A DNA stretch of 64,000 nucleotides, from the NCBI RefSeq assembly GCF_014697575.1, contig NZ_JACJSC010000001.1:806001-870000 (forward strand). The letters run 5' to 3'. Below the pieces are notes generated by a model. That model was given only the letters and a program-made list of their open reading frames with translations, was not told where the DNA came from and made no database searches. Below, in pieces: positions 44,204 to 53,013 of this stretch. This DNA is from Planktothrix sp. FACHB-1365. GTDB lineage: Bacteria > Cyanobacteriota > Cyanobacteriia > Cyanobacteriales > Microcoleaceae. Each line of letters starts with the position of its first letter. The first letter of the stretch is position 1. The translations under genes were made by a program, and so were the position numbers.

Positions 44204-45196
44204 TTAACGTAAATCTTCTAATTTAATTCGAGGGTCAACGGCTTTTAAGAGTAAATCTGCTAATAAATTACCAATAATTAACATCACCGCCCCCATCATT
44301 AAACTCGCCATAACTAAATATAAATCCTGTTGTTGTACGGCTTGCAAGATTAATTTACCTAATCCCGGCCAATTAAAAAAGGTTTCCGCAATAAAAGCTC
44401 CTCCTAATAAACTGGCAAATTCAAAGCCTAATAATGTAATTAAAGGATTAACCGCATTGCGGAGGGCATGAATATAAATAACACGATTTTCAGGGAGTCC
44501 TTTCGCCCTAGCGGTTTGAATATAATCTTGACGTAAAACATCTAAAAGCTGCCCCCGCATTAACCGTTGTAACCCAGCAAAACTGGTAATACTTAAGGCT
44601 AAGGTGGGTAAAATACTATGCCAAGCAATATCCGCTATTTTTCCCAAGGGGGATAAATCTGGGAAATTAATACTGGTCATTCCACCAACGGGAAATAAGG
44701 GGGAGGTTTTTTGAGCTAAAAACAATAATAATAAAGCTGTGATGAAACTGGGAAAGCCTTGTCCGGCGTAACTAATCACTTGTAAAAATCGGTCAATGAA
44801 ACGGTTTTGATGAACCGCCCCAACAATGCCTAACGGAATTCCAATTGCCCAAGTGATAATTAAGGATAAAATGGCTAATAATAACGTAGCCGGAACTCGT
44901 TCTAAAAGCAAAGAAGTAACAGACCGTTGATTGGCAAAACTATAGCCAAAATTGCCGTAACCAACAATTTGCCCTAACCAATACCAATATTGTTCCCAAG
45001 CCGATTTATCAAGGCGAAATTGTTGCCGCAATTGGTCTAAGGTTTCCGGTGAAATTTGGGGATTATTCGAGAGGTTATCTAAATAATCTCCAGGGGCAAG
45101 TTGAGTAATGGTAAAACATAAAGCCGAGGCTAAAAATAGCGTTAAAATAGCTTGTAATAATCGTTTGCCAATATAGACCAATGTTTCACTCATCAT
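44204..45196 (-). CDS. ABC transporter permease (DppB/OppB type)
   Basis: A 330-residue inner-membrane permease of peptide/nickel importers. The N-terminal helix (GKRLLQAILTLFLASALCFTI) and QLAPGD match the family, followed by five more helices and the EAA-type loop DVLRQDYIQTARAKGLPE that contacts the ATPase. The C-terminal block is NPLITLLGFEFASLLGGAF and DPRI. The partner permease, ATPase and binding protein are not adjacent, as often happens in cyanobacteria. The substrate may be oligopeptide or nickel; unresolved. Confidence 0.88.
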   Translation of the reverse strand: MMSETLVYIGKRLLQAILTLFLASALCFTITQLAPGDYLDNLSNNPQISPETLDQLRQQFRLDKSAWEQYWYWLGQIVGYGNFGYSFANQRSVTSLLLERVPATLLLAILSLIITWAIGIPLGIVGAVHQNRFIDRFLQVISYAGQGFPSFITALLLLFLAQKTSPLFPVGGMTSINFPDLSPLGKIADIAWHSILPTLALSITSFAGLQRLMRGQLLDVLRQDYIQTARAKGLPENRVIYIHALRNAVNPLITLLGFEFASLLGGAFIAETFFNWPGLGKLILQAVQQQDLYLVMASLMMGAVMLIIGNLLADLLLKAVDPRIKLEDLR

Positions 45197-45250
45197 CTGG
45201 ATTTTCCCCTTTTATAACCTGCAAATAACGTCACGGAAAACCTGGAATTA

Positions 45251-45766
45251 TTAATCGTATTGTAACAAGCTAATCACCGGAACATCGGGCAATTGTTCTC
45301 GACCCTTTAAACCCGTGAGTTCCACAACAAAACAAAATCCGGCAACGGTAGCCCCCGCTTGTTGAACTAATTCAGCCGTCGCTTTTGCTGTCCCACCTGT
45401 GGCAATTAAATCATCTACAATTAACACCCGATGTCCTGATGAAATTGCATCTTGGTGCATTTCTAAACAATCCGTGCCATATTCTAATTCATATTCAGCC
45501 CGATAGACGGCGGCGGGTAATTTTTTAGGTTTACGGATAGGAACAAACCCCACGTCTAATTGATAAGCTAAAGGCATTCCAAATAAAAATCCCCTCGACT
45601 CCATTCCGAGAATATAGTCAGGAGACAAAGGACGACATTTTTCCGTTAAACAATCAATGGTATACCGTAGTCCTTGGGGGTCTTGTAACAAAGTCGTAAT
45701 ATCTCGGAATAAAATTCCAGGTTTAGGAAAATCGGGAATTTCCCGAATGAGAGACTTTAAATCCAT
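45251..45766 (-). CDS. apt: Adenine phosphoribosyltransferase
   Basis: A 171-residue purine-salvage enzyme converting adenine and PRPP to AMP. The start at 45766 gives the classical N-terminus [22 protein letters not shown]; the frame begins eight codons earlier without benefit. The dimer and flexible-loop residues ([17 protein letters not shown]) and the PRPP-binding motif [14 protein letters not shown] are intact. Confidence 0.95.
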   Translation of the reverse strand: MDLKSLIREIPDFPKPGILFRDITTLLQDPQGLRYTIDCLTEKCRPLSPDYILGMESRGFLFGMPLAYQLDVGFVPIRKPKKLPAAVYRAEYELEYGTDCLEMHQDAISSGHRVLIVDDLIATGGTAKATAELVQQAGATVAGFCFVVELTGLKGREQLPDVPVISLLQYD

Positions 45767-45837
45767 GAGTATTGTAATCAACGAGAACATCGAATAGACT
45801 CAGGGAAATTGTCTCTCATTCTGTGCCCTCTGTCGAG

Positions 45838-46233
45838 TTATTTTTTCCCTTTGTGTTTGCTGTCTTCATCAGGAAAACGAATAATATCATCGTCTCCCAA
45901 ATATTCGCCATTCTGTACTTCAATCATCACCAAAGGAATCACCCCAGGATTTTCTACGCGGTGGGGGGTATTCATGGGGACATAGGTGGACTGCTTTGGA
46001 AGCAGTAAAGTTTCCTCGCCCCCACAAACGACTTTAGCGGTTCCTGCTACTACAATCCAGTGTTCACTGCGATGATAGTGCATTTGGGTACTGATATGAT
46101 AACCTGGATTGACGACAATGCGATTAATTCGGTAGCGATCGCCTTCTTCAAGTAAACTCACCTGACCCCAAGGCGGTGTCCGAGTTGTACTTTCTTCGGA
46201 AATAGGGGTTTGTGCGGTTTTATCTGTGCTCAT
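45838..46233 (-). CDS. Cupin, phosphomannose isomerase type II-like
   Basis: A 131-residue single cupin. It reads TPPWGQVSLLEEGDRYRINRIVVNPG, the metal motif HYHRSEHWIVVAGTAKV (H-x-H...E) and PHRVENPGVIPLVMIEVQNGEYLGDDDIIR. This corresponds to the C-terminal mannose-6-phosphate isomerase domain of bifunctional mannose-1-phosphate guanylyltransferases, here as a separate protein. It probably interconverts mannose-6-phosphate and fructose-6-phosphate for GDP-mannose supply. The basic tail KHKGKK is unusual. Confidence 0.82.
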   Translation of the reverse strand: MSTDKTAQTPISEESTTRTPPWGQVSLLEEGDRYRINRIVVNPGYHISTQMHYHRSEHWIVVAGTAKVVCGGEETLLLPKQSTYVPMNTPHRVENPGVIPLVMIEVQNGEYLGDDDIIRFPDEDSKHKGKK

Positions 46234-46362
46234 ATTCTTGTCAGTATCAGAGAATACCCATTTTATAACCTAATTTTGGGGTTAAAATCCCTCTTCATCT
46301 TACCGATTCATGAATCCGACTTCAACAATTATTATTGAAATTCAAGAATCTGGTCAAAATAT

Positions 46363-48375
46363 TTACCAAGGACTGCCAATTAAAGTAAACGCTGACCAAT
46401 AATAAGGATGAGTCAAAGTTTGAGGCGGTAAATTTCCCAGTTCTGGCGGCAGCAGAATCTTTTGTTTCTCATCGAGTTGTAAATAACCTGCTTCTAATTT
46501 TACCTCCCCTTTTAAAAGTTTAATTTGAGCTTTTCTTAATGCCTCCGCTTTAATTTTAGACCCCTGTAATTGACGATAAAACTCAGTCATTAACCCTAAC
46601 GTTCCCTCATCACTAACATACCATAAACTCGCTAAAGCGGATTTTACACCCGCTTGAACGGCTAACCCCGCAAATCCGAGTTCTGCGTGTTCATCCCCTA
46701 AAGCAGTACGACAAGACGACAATACTAACAACTCCACTGCGGGTTTATTCCATCCTAACTGTCTTAACTGATTTAAACCCAATCGTTCCTTATCCCACAA
46801 TTGTATAAAAGAATTATCAGGACGTCCGGGGTTAAATTCACTATGGGTCGCTAAATGAATAATTTGATAGGGATAATCTCGCCGTTGACGAATTAAATTA
46901 TTAATCGTAAAGGCTTGATTCATAAACACATGACCCGACCACATCTGTTTAGTAATTAAATTTAACTCGGTTTCTACCGCAGGTAAGGGTTGTAAATCCA
47001 CAAACTGACTCGCTCCCATGGCTAAAACTTGCGTATTTTCCAGAGAACGATAACGAGTATCTAATAAACTCAAACTCGGAATTAAACTCAAACTATAATT
47101 TTCCACTAAAAAGTGCTGGCCGTCGTGGAGTGCAGCCATCGGTAAACTGCGTAATCCAGCATCTAAACTTAATAATAATGTTTCAATATTACCCGCTTTC
47201 AATTCAGATTCAATCGGAGTCATTAACCAGCGATAAAGTTGTTGAGAAGCTGATAAATAATTTTCAGAATTTCGATTTCGTGGATTCGTAATTCCAGTTC
47301 TAAACTCCTGAACTTTCGCCATTAATTCGGCATGAGAAACATCAACTCGTTTCAATTGCGGTTTTCCATTTTCCGTTAACACCACCACATCTAAATCATT
47401 TTTCCTCAACATCACATAAACCACCGCCGCATGGGTTCCCGTTTCTCGATAAATGCGTTTTAAAACCGATGCTGCATCCGCCGTTGTTAACGAAAAACCT
47501 ACCACGTCTTGACCGAAATATTCGGCAAATTCATCCCGACGTAATTCCTCTAAGCCAGTAAATCCCCCCCAATTTCTATCCTGTAATTGCGTTTGATTAG
47601 CACTAAAGATTAAATTATTAACTTCCCGAATAGGAATCTCTAATTTTTGTTGAGAATTAACGTCTTTTAAGCCCGGAAAACCCATCATCGGGGGCATTCC
47701 CGGTGCACCATTTCCAGGAACTAATCGAGAATCCAACTGCAAAATCCCCGGAGAATGATTTGAAAACGGCCCAGAAGTTATCTCCATTGGGGAGTTAGTA
47801 TGACTTAAAATCATCTGACCTTGAGCATTCACACTCACATGATTTGCTGGACTATTAAAGGGAGAACCTGTTAGTAATTCAGGTAAAGCTAAAGGACTCA
47901 CCGACCCATTCGCCAGAGTTGCTGTAACCGGGACTTCTAAATTTAACATTTGTCCCATTCCTGATAACTGAACAAAATGACCATTCCCCCCTGGAGTAGG
48001 CTGGGGTGCTGCATTTCCTGGTATTGAATGGGGAGCAGGTGAGAGGGGACTGGTTGAAAACATAGAGGGAGAATTAGGCGGTAAAACAATATTATTTCCA
48101 CCCATCGGTTGATTGGGAATTTGCATGAAATTCCCCGGCATTGGAGAGACAGAGTTAGGGCTAAAAACGGGGGAATTATTAATAGGAATAGCCGGAAAAA
48201 ATAGCGCGGAATTTAGATTCGAGAGTTGGTTAGGGGGGACAGCACGCCCCTGATGTTCCCCAGGGACAGCCATGACACCCCCAGAAACCCCAGGCATTTC
48301 AGCCATCGCCGGAGGAATAAGACCATTTAAAACCAAAAGGGGGATCAATTTTGCTGTGAATCGATGGGTTTTCAT
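46363..48375 (-). CDS. Secreted CHAT-domain (caspase-like) protein
   Basis: A 670-residue protein. A signal peptide (cleavage near PPAMAEM) is followed by about 220 residues rich in Pro, Asn, Gly and Ser. A CHAT peptidase domain then runs from roughly residue 370 to the end. The catalytic pair is visible: His in IIHLATHSEF and Cys in LVLSSCRTALGD. GFAGLAVQAGVKSALASLWYV is typical of cyanobacterial CHAT proteins, though the TPRs usually present are replaced by the Pro/Asn-rich region. AAGGAG stands 10 nt before the ATG. Its target is unknown. Confidence 0.86.
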   Translation of the reverse strand: MKTHRFTAKLIPLLVLNGLIPPAMAEMPGVSGGVMAVPGEHQGRAVPPNQLSNLNSALFFPAIPINNSPVFSPNSVSPMPGNFMQIPNQPMGGNNIVLPPNSPSMFSTSPLSPAPHSIPGNAAPQPTPGGNGHFVQLSGMGQMLNLEVPVTATLANGSVSPLALPELLTGSPFNSPANHVSVNAQGQMILSHTNSPMEITSGPFSNHSPGILQLDSRLVPGNGAPGMPPMMGFPGLKDVNSQQKLEIPIREVNNLIFSANQTQLQDRNWGGFTGLEELRRDEFAEYFGQDVVGFSLTTADAASVLKRIYRETGTHAAVVYVMLRKNDLDVVVLTENGKPQLKRVDVSHAELMAKVQEFRTGITNPRNRNSENYLSASQQLYRWLMTPIESELKAGNIETLLLSLDAGLRSLPMAALHDGQHFLVENYSLSLIPSLSLLDTRYRSLENTQVLAMGASQFVDLQPLPAVETELNLITKQMWSGHVFMNQAFTINNLIRQRRDYPYQIIHLATHSEFNPGRPDNSFIQLWDKERLGLNQLRQLGWNKPAVELLVLSSCRTALGDEHAELGFAGLAVQAGVKSALASLWYVSDEGTLGLMTEFYRQLQGSKIKAEALRKAQIKLLKGEVKLEAGYLQLDEKQKILLPPELGNLPPQTLTHPYYWSAFTLIGSPW

Positions 48376-48482
48376 GTCGTCTAAACTCCTTAGACATCCG
48401 GCGAATCCAGACGCCTATCAATAGTTTAGGATATTTTCTGCCTAAAAAATCCGGCTTTACCAACTCTTTACCGATTGCCTAT

Positions 48483-49145
48483 TTATTTCTTCAACCCTTG
48501 ATTTAACCATTGCTGCATTAACTTAATTTCCGCTTCTTGAGATGTTAAAATAGCTTGAGCAAGTTGTTGAATTTCCGGGCGTTTTGATTTGGTTTGAGCA
48601 TCTTTTGCCATGATTAATGCCCCTTGATGATGGGGAATCATCGCGGTGAAAAATCGTTGATCAAAATCTGAATCAGCCGCCCCTAAATCAGCCATCATCA
48701 TCATTGAATCCATTTGTTGAGAAGACATGGGCATACTATGACCCATAGCAGCATGATAAGCAATGGCATCTTTTGCTTGGGGATACCACGTTTTCCGCCA
48801 TTCCTGCATCTGAGCAATTTCTTTTTCTTGAGCTTTAATGATGTCTTCGGCTAATTTTTTAACGTCAGGACGAGTCGATTTTTGGAGAACTTGTTGAGCC
48901 ATATTAATAGCGCCTTGATGATGGGGAATCATGGCATCAATAAAGCGTAAATCATACTCAACATCCCCAGGGCCTAAATCCATGCTCATGCCATGATTTT
49001 GACTGAGGATTGTTTCAGAACTAACAGGCGTTGCTGTTGAAGAATTAATCGGTTTAGAAGAGGATTCAACTGTTGTACAAGCACCTAAACTTAAGGTCAG
49101 GGAAATTCCGAGAAGGGAAGATAACAAGTCAGGGTTAAATCTCAT
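48483..49145 (-). CDS. DUF305 family lipoprotein
   Basis: A 220-residue exported protein with a lipoprotein signal ending SLGAC. Two copies of the DUF305 ferritin-like helix pair follow, each containing the motif (D/A)AMIPHHQGA(I/L)(N)MA with adjacent His residues, and a Met/His-rich linker (GHSMPMSSQQMDSMMMM). The Met/His richness suggests copper binding, as proposed for related proteins. It stands alone. Confidence 0.85.
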   Translation of the reverse strand: MRFNPDLLSSLLGISLTLSLGACTTVESSSKPINSSTATPVSSETILSQNHGMSMDLGPGDVEYDLRFIDAMIPHHQGAINMAQQVLQKSTRPDVKKLAEDIIKAQEKEIAQMQEWRKTWYPQAKDAIAYHAAMGHSMPMSSQQMDSMMMMADLGAADSDFDQRFFTAMIPHHQGALIMAKDAQTKSKRPEIQQLAQAILTSQEAEIKLMQQWLNQGLKK

Positions 49146-49263
49146 AGAGTTTGGGTTAAAAATTCAGAATGGAAAGGTGAATCTGTTAGAATAAAAGCGG
49201 AGTTAATCTCAGAGGTAAACTCCTCAGTTTTAGTTTGACATTCAAAAATGAAATCAGGATGAA

Positions 49264-49827
49264 ATGATCAAAAATCATCACCCCTCATCGTCTCCTTGGA
49301 AAGTTATTCAACTTTTAGCGGAGATTCGTTCTCCTTGGGTAACGGTAATTGCGGAACAATTACAAGATGATCAAGGCAAAATTGTAGACTATTGGCGAGT
49401 GGAAAAAGCTGATTCTGTTGTGATTTTAACGATTCAGAATCAAACCTTGATTTTGCCTAAACCTATGTATCGTCCGGGGGTCGGAAAAACCACACTTGAT
49501 TTTCCAGGAGGACGAGTTTCCTCAGAACAAACACCTTTAGAAGCGGTTCCCTTGATTCTCCAAAAAGAGTTAGGAATTCAATCTCATGAAATTGCTAAAA
49601 TTCTCACTTTAAATCATGAGGGATGGGCAATTAATAGTTCTTTTTCTAACCAAAAATTATATGGATTTATGGCTGAGATTTTACCGAATATTTCTATCAA
49701 TCCCGAACAAATTGGAGCAATTTACCCGATTACAACTCAGGGAATTGAAGCGTTACTCAAGGATTTAGTTTGTCTTCAATGTCGAGGAATTTTATTAGAA
49801 TGGAAACAGCAATTTAAAATAAATTAG
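49264..49827 (+). CDS. Nudix-fold protein with degenerate Nudix box
   Basis: A 187-residue protein with Nudix-hydrolase layout: strands VVILTIQNQTLIL, the GGRVSSEQTPLEAVPLILQK helix, and a C-terminal strand set. The Nudix box normally reads G-x5-E-x7-R-E-U-x-E-E-x-G-U. Here the glycines and first Glu can be placed, but the R-E-x-x-E-E core reads PLILQKELGI, so metal ligands are largely missing. It is probably a non-canonical or binding member. Its last 14 bp overlap the convergent GGDEF gene. Confidence 0.65.
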   Translation: MIKNHHPSSSPWKVIQLLAEIRSPWVTVIAEQLQDDQGKIVDYWRVEKADSVVILTIQNQTLILPKPMYRPGVGKTTLDFPGGRVSSEQTPLEAVPLILQKELGIQSHEIAKILTLNHEGWAINSSFSNQKLYGFMAEILPNISINPEQIGAIYPITTQGIEALLKDLVCLQCRGILLEWKQQFKIN

Positions 49828-50668
49828 CATTTGAAGTATCAACGACAATAACCCGATCTCGTCCCTGTTTTTTAGCTTGATATAAAGCGATATCTGCTAG
49901 TTGTAATAACTGATCACAGGAGTTTCCATGATCAGGAAATCCAGCAACTCCAATAGATACCGTAATTCCTTCTAAAAAATTATAGGAATATTCCTGTTGT
50001 AAGTTTTTAACTTTGAGGCGGATTCCCTCAGCAATCATTTGAGCGATTTGAAGATTGGTATTCGGTAAAATAAAGACAAATTCTTCACCGCCATAGCGAT
50101 AAGCCATATCAGAAATACGGAGAACATCTTGTACCGTTTTACTCACCAATTTCAGAACAATGTCTCCGGCTTTGTGACCAAACTTATCATTAAAATCCTT
50201 AAAATAATCAATATCTGTCATTAAAATACTTAAACATTCTTGCACCTTTTGTGCTGAATTGAGTACCTGGGGAAATACGGTGTCTAAATATCTGCGATTA
50301 AATAATCCTGTTAGGGAATCATGAATACTATCATAATGTAAGCTTTCTTCTACCAGATTACTATGTTCAATCGTGGTTTCCAAAATTAACTCTAAATCAT
50401 TTTTTTCCTGACGTAATAAACCAACTAACGATTGCAGGTGTTCTTGAGAAGCTTGGAGTTTCATTTGCGCTAAATGACGTTCGTGAATTTCTGCTTTTAG
50501 TTGTTGATAGGATTTCTGTAATTGAGCTTCTACTAAATCCCCATGAGCCGTCGTAATTTCTAATAAAATTTCTAGATCAGCTTTTTCCTGCTTCAGGGTT
50601 TTAATCTTCTGGCGGAGTTCGTAAATACAGTCCAGTAGTTGTTTTTCAGAACAAGGATCATTTTCCAT
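49814..50668 (-). CDS. GGDEF-domain diguanylate cyclase
   Basis: A 284-residue cytosolic protein. Residues 1-115 form coiled coil with two diverged copies of LE(I/L)ILE(I/T)T--H--LVE. The GGDEF domain follows, with DSLTGLFNRRYLD at its start and the active site YGGEEFVFILPN intact (GGEEF). It should make cyclic di-GMP. No sensor domain is visible, so dimerisation by the coiled coil probably controls it. It is paralogous to the gene directly upstream. Whether an inhibitory RxxD site is present is unclear. Confidence 0.9.
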   Translation of the reverse strand: MENDPCSEKQLLDCIYELRQKIKTLKQEKADLEILLEITTAHGDLVEAQLQKSYQQLKAEIHERHLAQMKLQASQEHLQSLVGLLRQEKNDLELILETTIEHSNLVEESLHYDSIHDSLTGLFNRRYLDTVFPQVLNSAQKVQECLSILMTDIDYFKDFNDKFGHKAGDIVLKLVSKTVQDVLRISDMAYRYGGEEFVFILPNTNLQIAQMIAEGIRLKVKNLQQEYSYNFLEGITVSIGVAGFPDHGNSCDQLLQLADIALYQAKKQGRDRVIVVDTSNANLF

Positions 50669-50763
50669 TAATTTATGCTAGTCTTAAAGGATGAAATAAT
50701 AAGGAAAGTTGTCTAAATTTAATATACATTTAAAATTCATCCTATTCCAATTGGATGAGTTAA

Positions 50764-51612
50764 CTATAGCAAGAGTTCAGTGGCGGTAATCGCACAGTTT
50801 CGTCCTTTAGCTTTTGCTTGATATAAAGCGGCATCAGCCGATTCAGCGATTTGCAAACTCGATAATCCGTGGACGGGAAAAGTCGCAATTCCCAAAGAAA
50901 TTGTCAGATTTTCCCAAAATGGGTCATGCTTTTCTAGCCTCAATCTTTCAACTCCTAAACGCAGTTTTTCTGCTAAAATTTTAGCTTCTTCTAAAGACGT
51001 TCTGGGTAAAATCAGCATTAATTCTTCCCCTCCATATCGACAAGCTATATCTGATTGACGAATATTGCCAATCAAAAATTGACTGATTTCCTGTAGAACC
51101 ACATCTCCGACTTGATGACCCCATTTATCATTAAACCTTTTAAAATTATCGATATCAATCATAATAACACTGAGGACTTGCTGATATTCCTGGGCATATT
51201 TGAGATGACGGTCTAAGGATTTTTCCTGATAACGCCGATTAAACAAACCAGTCAAGGGATCTCGAATGCTAAGATTGTGAGTATATTCTTCAATAAAATC
51301 TCCATGAGCCGTTGCTGTTTCCAAGATAATTCTCAGATCATGATTGGCTTGGCTGACCGTTTCCAGTAAGCTTCTAAGTTGACGTTCTGATGCTTTTAAT
51401 TTAGCTTCAGCCAGTTTTCGCTCTCGGATTTCTAAGTGCAATTGTCGGTTGGATTCATATAATTGAGATTCTACTAAATCAGCATGAACGGTTGTTGCTT
51501 CTAATAAAATTTCTAAATCCAACTTTTCCCGTTTCAAGGTTTCTAACTCTTGAGAGAGTTTTTGCATTTCCAAGAACAGTTCAGAGACTGAGTGGGGGGT
51601 AGTTTGCTGCAT
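50764..51612 (-). CDS. GGDEF-domain diguanylate cyclase (paralogue)
   Basis: A 282-residue protein with the same plan as its downstream neighbour: coiled coil with LEILLEATTVHADLVESQLY and RIILETATAHGDFIEE repeats, then DPLTGLFNRRYQE and the active site YGGEELMLILPR. Here the signature ends GGEEL instead of GGEEF; such variants can still be active. The two genes lie 96 nt apart and arose by tandem duplication. Upstream are STAS and HATPase-like genes of a partner-switching type. Confidence 0.87.
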   Translation of the reverse strand: MQQTTPHSVSELFLEMQKLSQELETLKREKLDLEILLEATTVHADLVESQLYESNRQLHLEIRERKLAEAKLKASERQLRSLLETVSQANHDLRIILETATAHGDFIEEYTHNLSIRDPLTGLFNRRYQEKSLDRHLKYAQEYQQVLSVIMIDIDNFKRFNDKWGHQVGDVVLQEISQFLIGNIRQSDIACRYGGEELMLILPRTSLEEAKILAEKLRLGVERLRLEKHDPFWENLTISLGIATFPVHGLSSLQIAESADAALYQAKAKGRNCAITATELLL

Positions 51613-51691
51613 CTTTAAAGTATCCCTCTGGTCTATAAATAAATACTTTAGTTTAGCCTTTAGCCTTCATGGGTCATGGAAATGAAAGAAA

Positions 51692-52045
51692 TTATTTAAT
51701 CTTGAGTTCTAAAGTCGGCATTAATCGTTGTAAATTTTTTAGGGATTTTCCCTGCCAGGGAATTGTATTAGAGGCTAAAATAATTAATCCCATTTCTTTT
51801 TTTTGACGAACTTTAATAACAAATTTAGACAGCATATTAATCCCTGAACTATTCAAAAACTCTAACTCTTGGAGATCCAGGGTAATCAGGGCGGGTTCTT
51901 CTACCAAAATATCATTCAGTAACTTAATCACAGGATTAGTATCTTCAAGTCCACTCAAACGCAATGAACCTGATAAAGTGATGGTATTGGTATTACTCTC
52001 ATAGCTCACTTGATAATCTTCCGTTTTAAATTCTTTCATCACCAT
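51692..52045 (-). CDS. STAS-like regulator (slr1659 superfamily)
   Basis: A 117-residue single-domain protein similar to anti-sigma-factor antagonists. Strands are followed by LITLDLQELEFLNSSGINMLSKF, where the Ser-Ser of NSSGI stands at the phosphorylation site of SpoIIAA-like proteins. AGGA lies 8 nt before the ATG at 52045. It is paired with an slr1658-like gene, 50 nt upstream, the combination found in Synechocystis. A partner-switching pair is inferred. Confidence 0.78.
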   Translation of the reverse strand: MVMKEFKTEDYQVSYESNTNTITLSGSLRLSGLEDTNPVIKLLNDILVEEPALITLDLQELEFLNSSGINMLSKFVIKVRQKKEMGLIILASNTIPWQGKSLKNLQRLMPTLELKIK

Positions 52046-52095
52046 TGTTATAATCCTTATTTTTTAGAGGTAAATTAAACGTGGAATTTTAAAGT

Positions 52096-52671
52096 TTAAA
52101 TGGCAAGTTGAACCATTGTTGTGACGTTGACAATTTTAGGTTCTGTTTGAATGGTTTCAAATTTCCATCCCAATCGAGCGAAGTAATCATTAATCATGGT
52201 TAAATACCCTAAACCCGACTGGGTATCATTTTCTAAGTTTTGTTCAATTTGCTGAATGTACAATGTTTCAGTATCAGAATTTATGAGTTTTTCAATAAAT
52301 TCTTTAAAGGGCTTAACCGCTTCAGGAGTAATGCTATTCACAACAACAAAGATTAGTCTATCTGTTTTTAAATACAGTTGAATACTAATAGGTTGATTGA
52401 CTGTATCATCGCTAAATTTCATCGCATTTTCTAATAATTCATTTGCAATAAAACTAACGGAACTTTTAATTTCATTTTGTCGAGATGAAGTCGCTTGATC
52501 ATATTCACTTTTGGGAAAAAATGTTGTTACATAATCAGCCATAAAATTAGCTGACAATTCATTGTTCCGCCAACGCTGTTTGAGTGGCATGGAATAGGGA
52601 GAGAAACCAATCATCAGAAATTCGTTACTGACGGGAGGAACTTCAACAAAGTCGCCAAAAATCTCGGTCAT
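52096..52671 (-). CDS. slr1658-superfamily HATPase-like regulator
   Basis: A 191-residue cytosolic protein. The start at 52671 gives MTEIFGDFVEV, which fits the family; a longer form begins at 52716. It has MIGFSPYSMPLKQRWRNNELSANFMADYVTTFFP and the N-box-like NELLENAMKFSDD, with GLGYLTMINDYF as a possible G-box remnant. It resembles HPK-like kinases of the anti-sigma type without clear full ATP motifs. It is expected to work with the STAS protein encoded next and with the diguanylate cyclases. Confidence 0.75.
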   Translation of the reverse strand: MTEIFGDFVEVPPVSNEFLMIGFSPYSMPLKQRWRNNELSANFMADYVTTFFPKSEYDQATSSRQNEIKSSVSFIANELLENAMKFSDDTVNQPISIQLYLKTDRLIFVVVNSITPEAVKPFKEFIEKLINSDTETLYIQQIEQNLENDTQSGLGYLTMINDYFARLGWKFETIQTEPKIVNVTTMVQLAI

Positions 52672-53013
52672 AAATTCTTTAAGTGATAACAAACAAAAGG
52701 CTATTGAGCTAATCATTTTACTTTTTTACAAAAAGTAAACGAAGGTAAAATAAATAAATTTAGGGAAAAGCACTAAAACAGTGGGAGTCGAATCTCTAAG
52801 TGTAACTGGTCTAGGGTGAGTGTAAACAATCTAACCCCATAAAGCAGTCTGGTGAACGGTTGTCAACTTCCCGATTGAAATCTTAGACCTAGATTACTGA
52901 ACTTGTGTACAAGCTGTCAAGAAACAATTAATCTAGATCCTCCCAGTCTAAAATTTAACTCCTTTTCTGTTTCTTTCAAGCTGAATTTGCTGATCCTGTG
53001 GAAACAATGCAGA

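Noticed and set aside
46310-46402. 30-codon plus-strand frame at the end of the CHAT gene
   Set aside because: It is antisense to the CHAT C-terminus, lacks a ribosome binding site, and the long gene has clear motifs.
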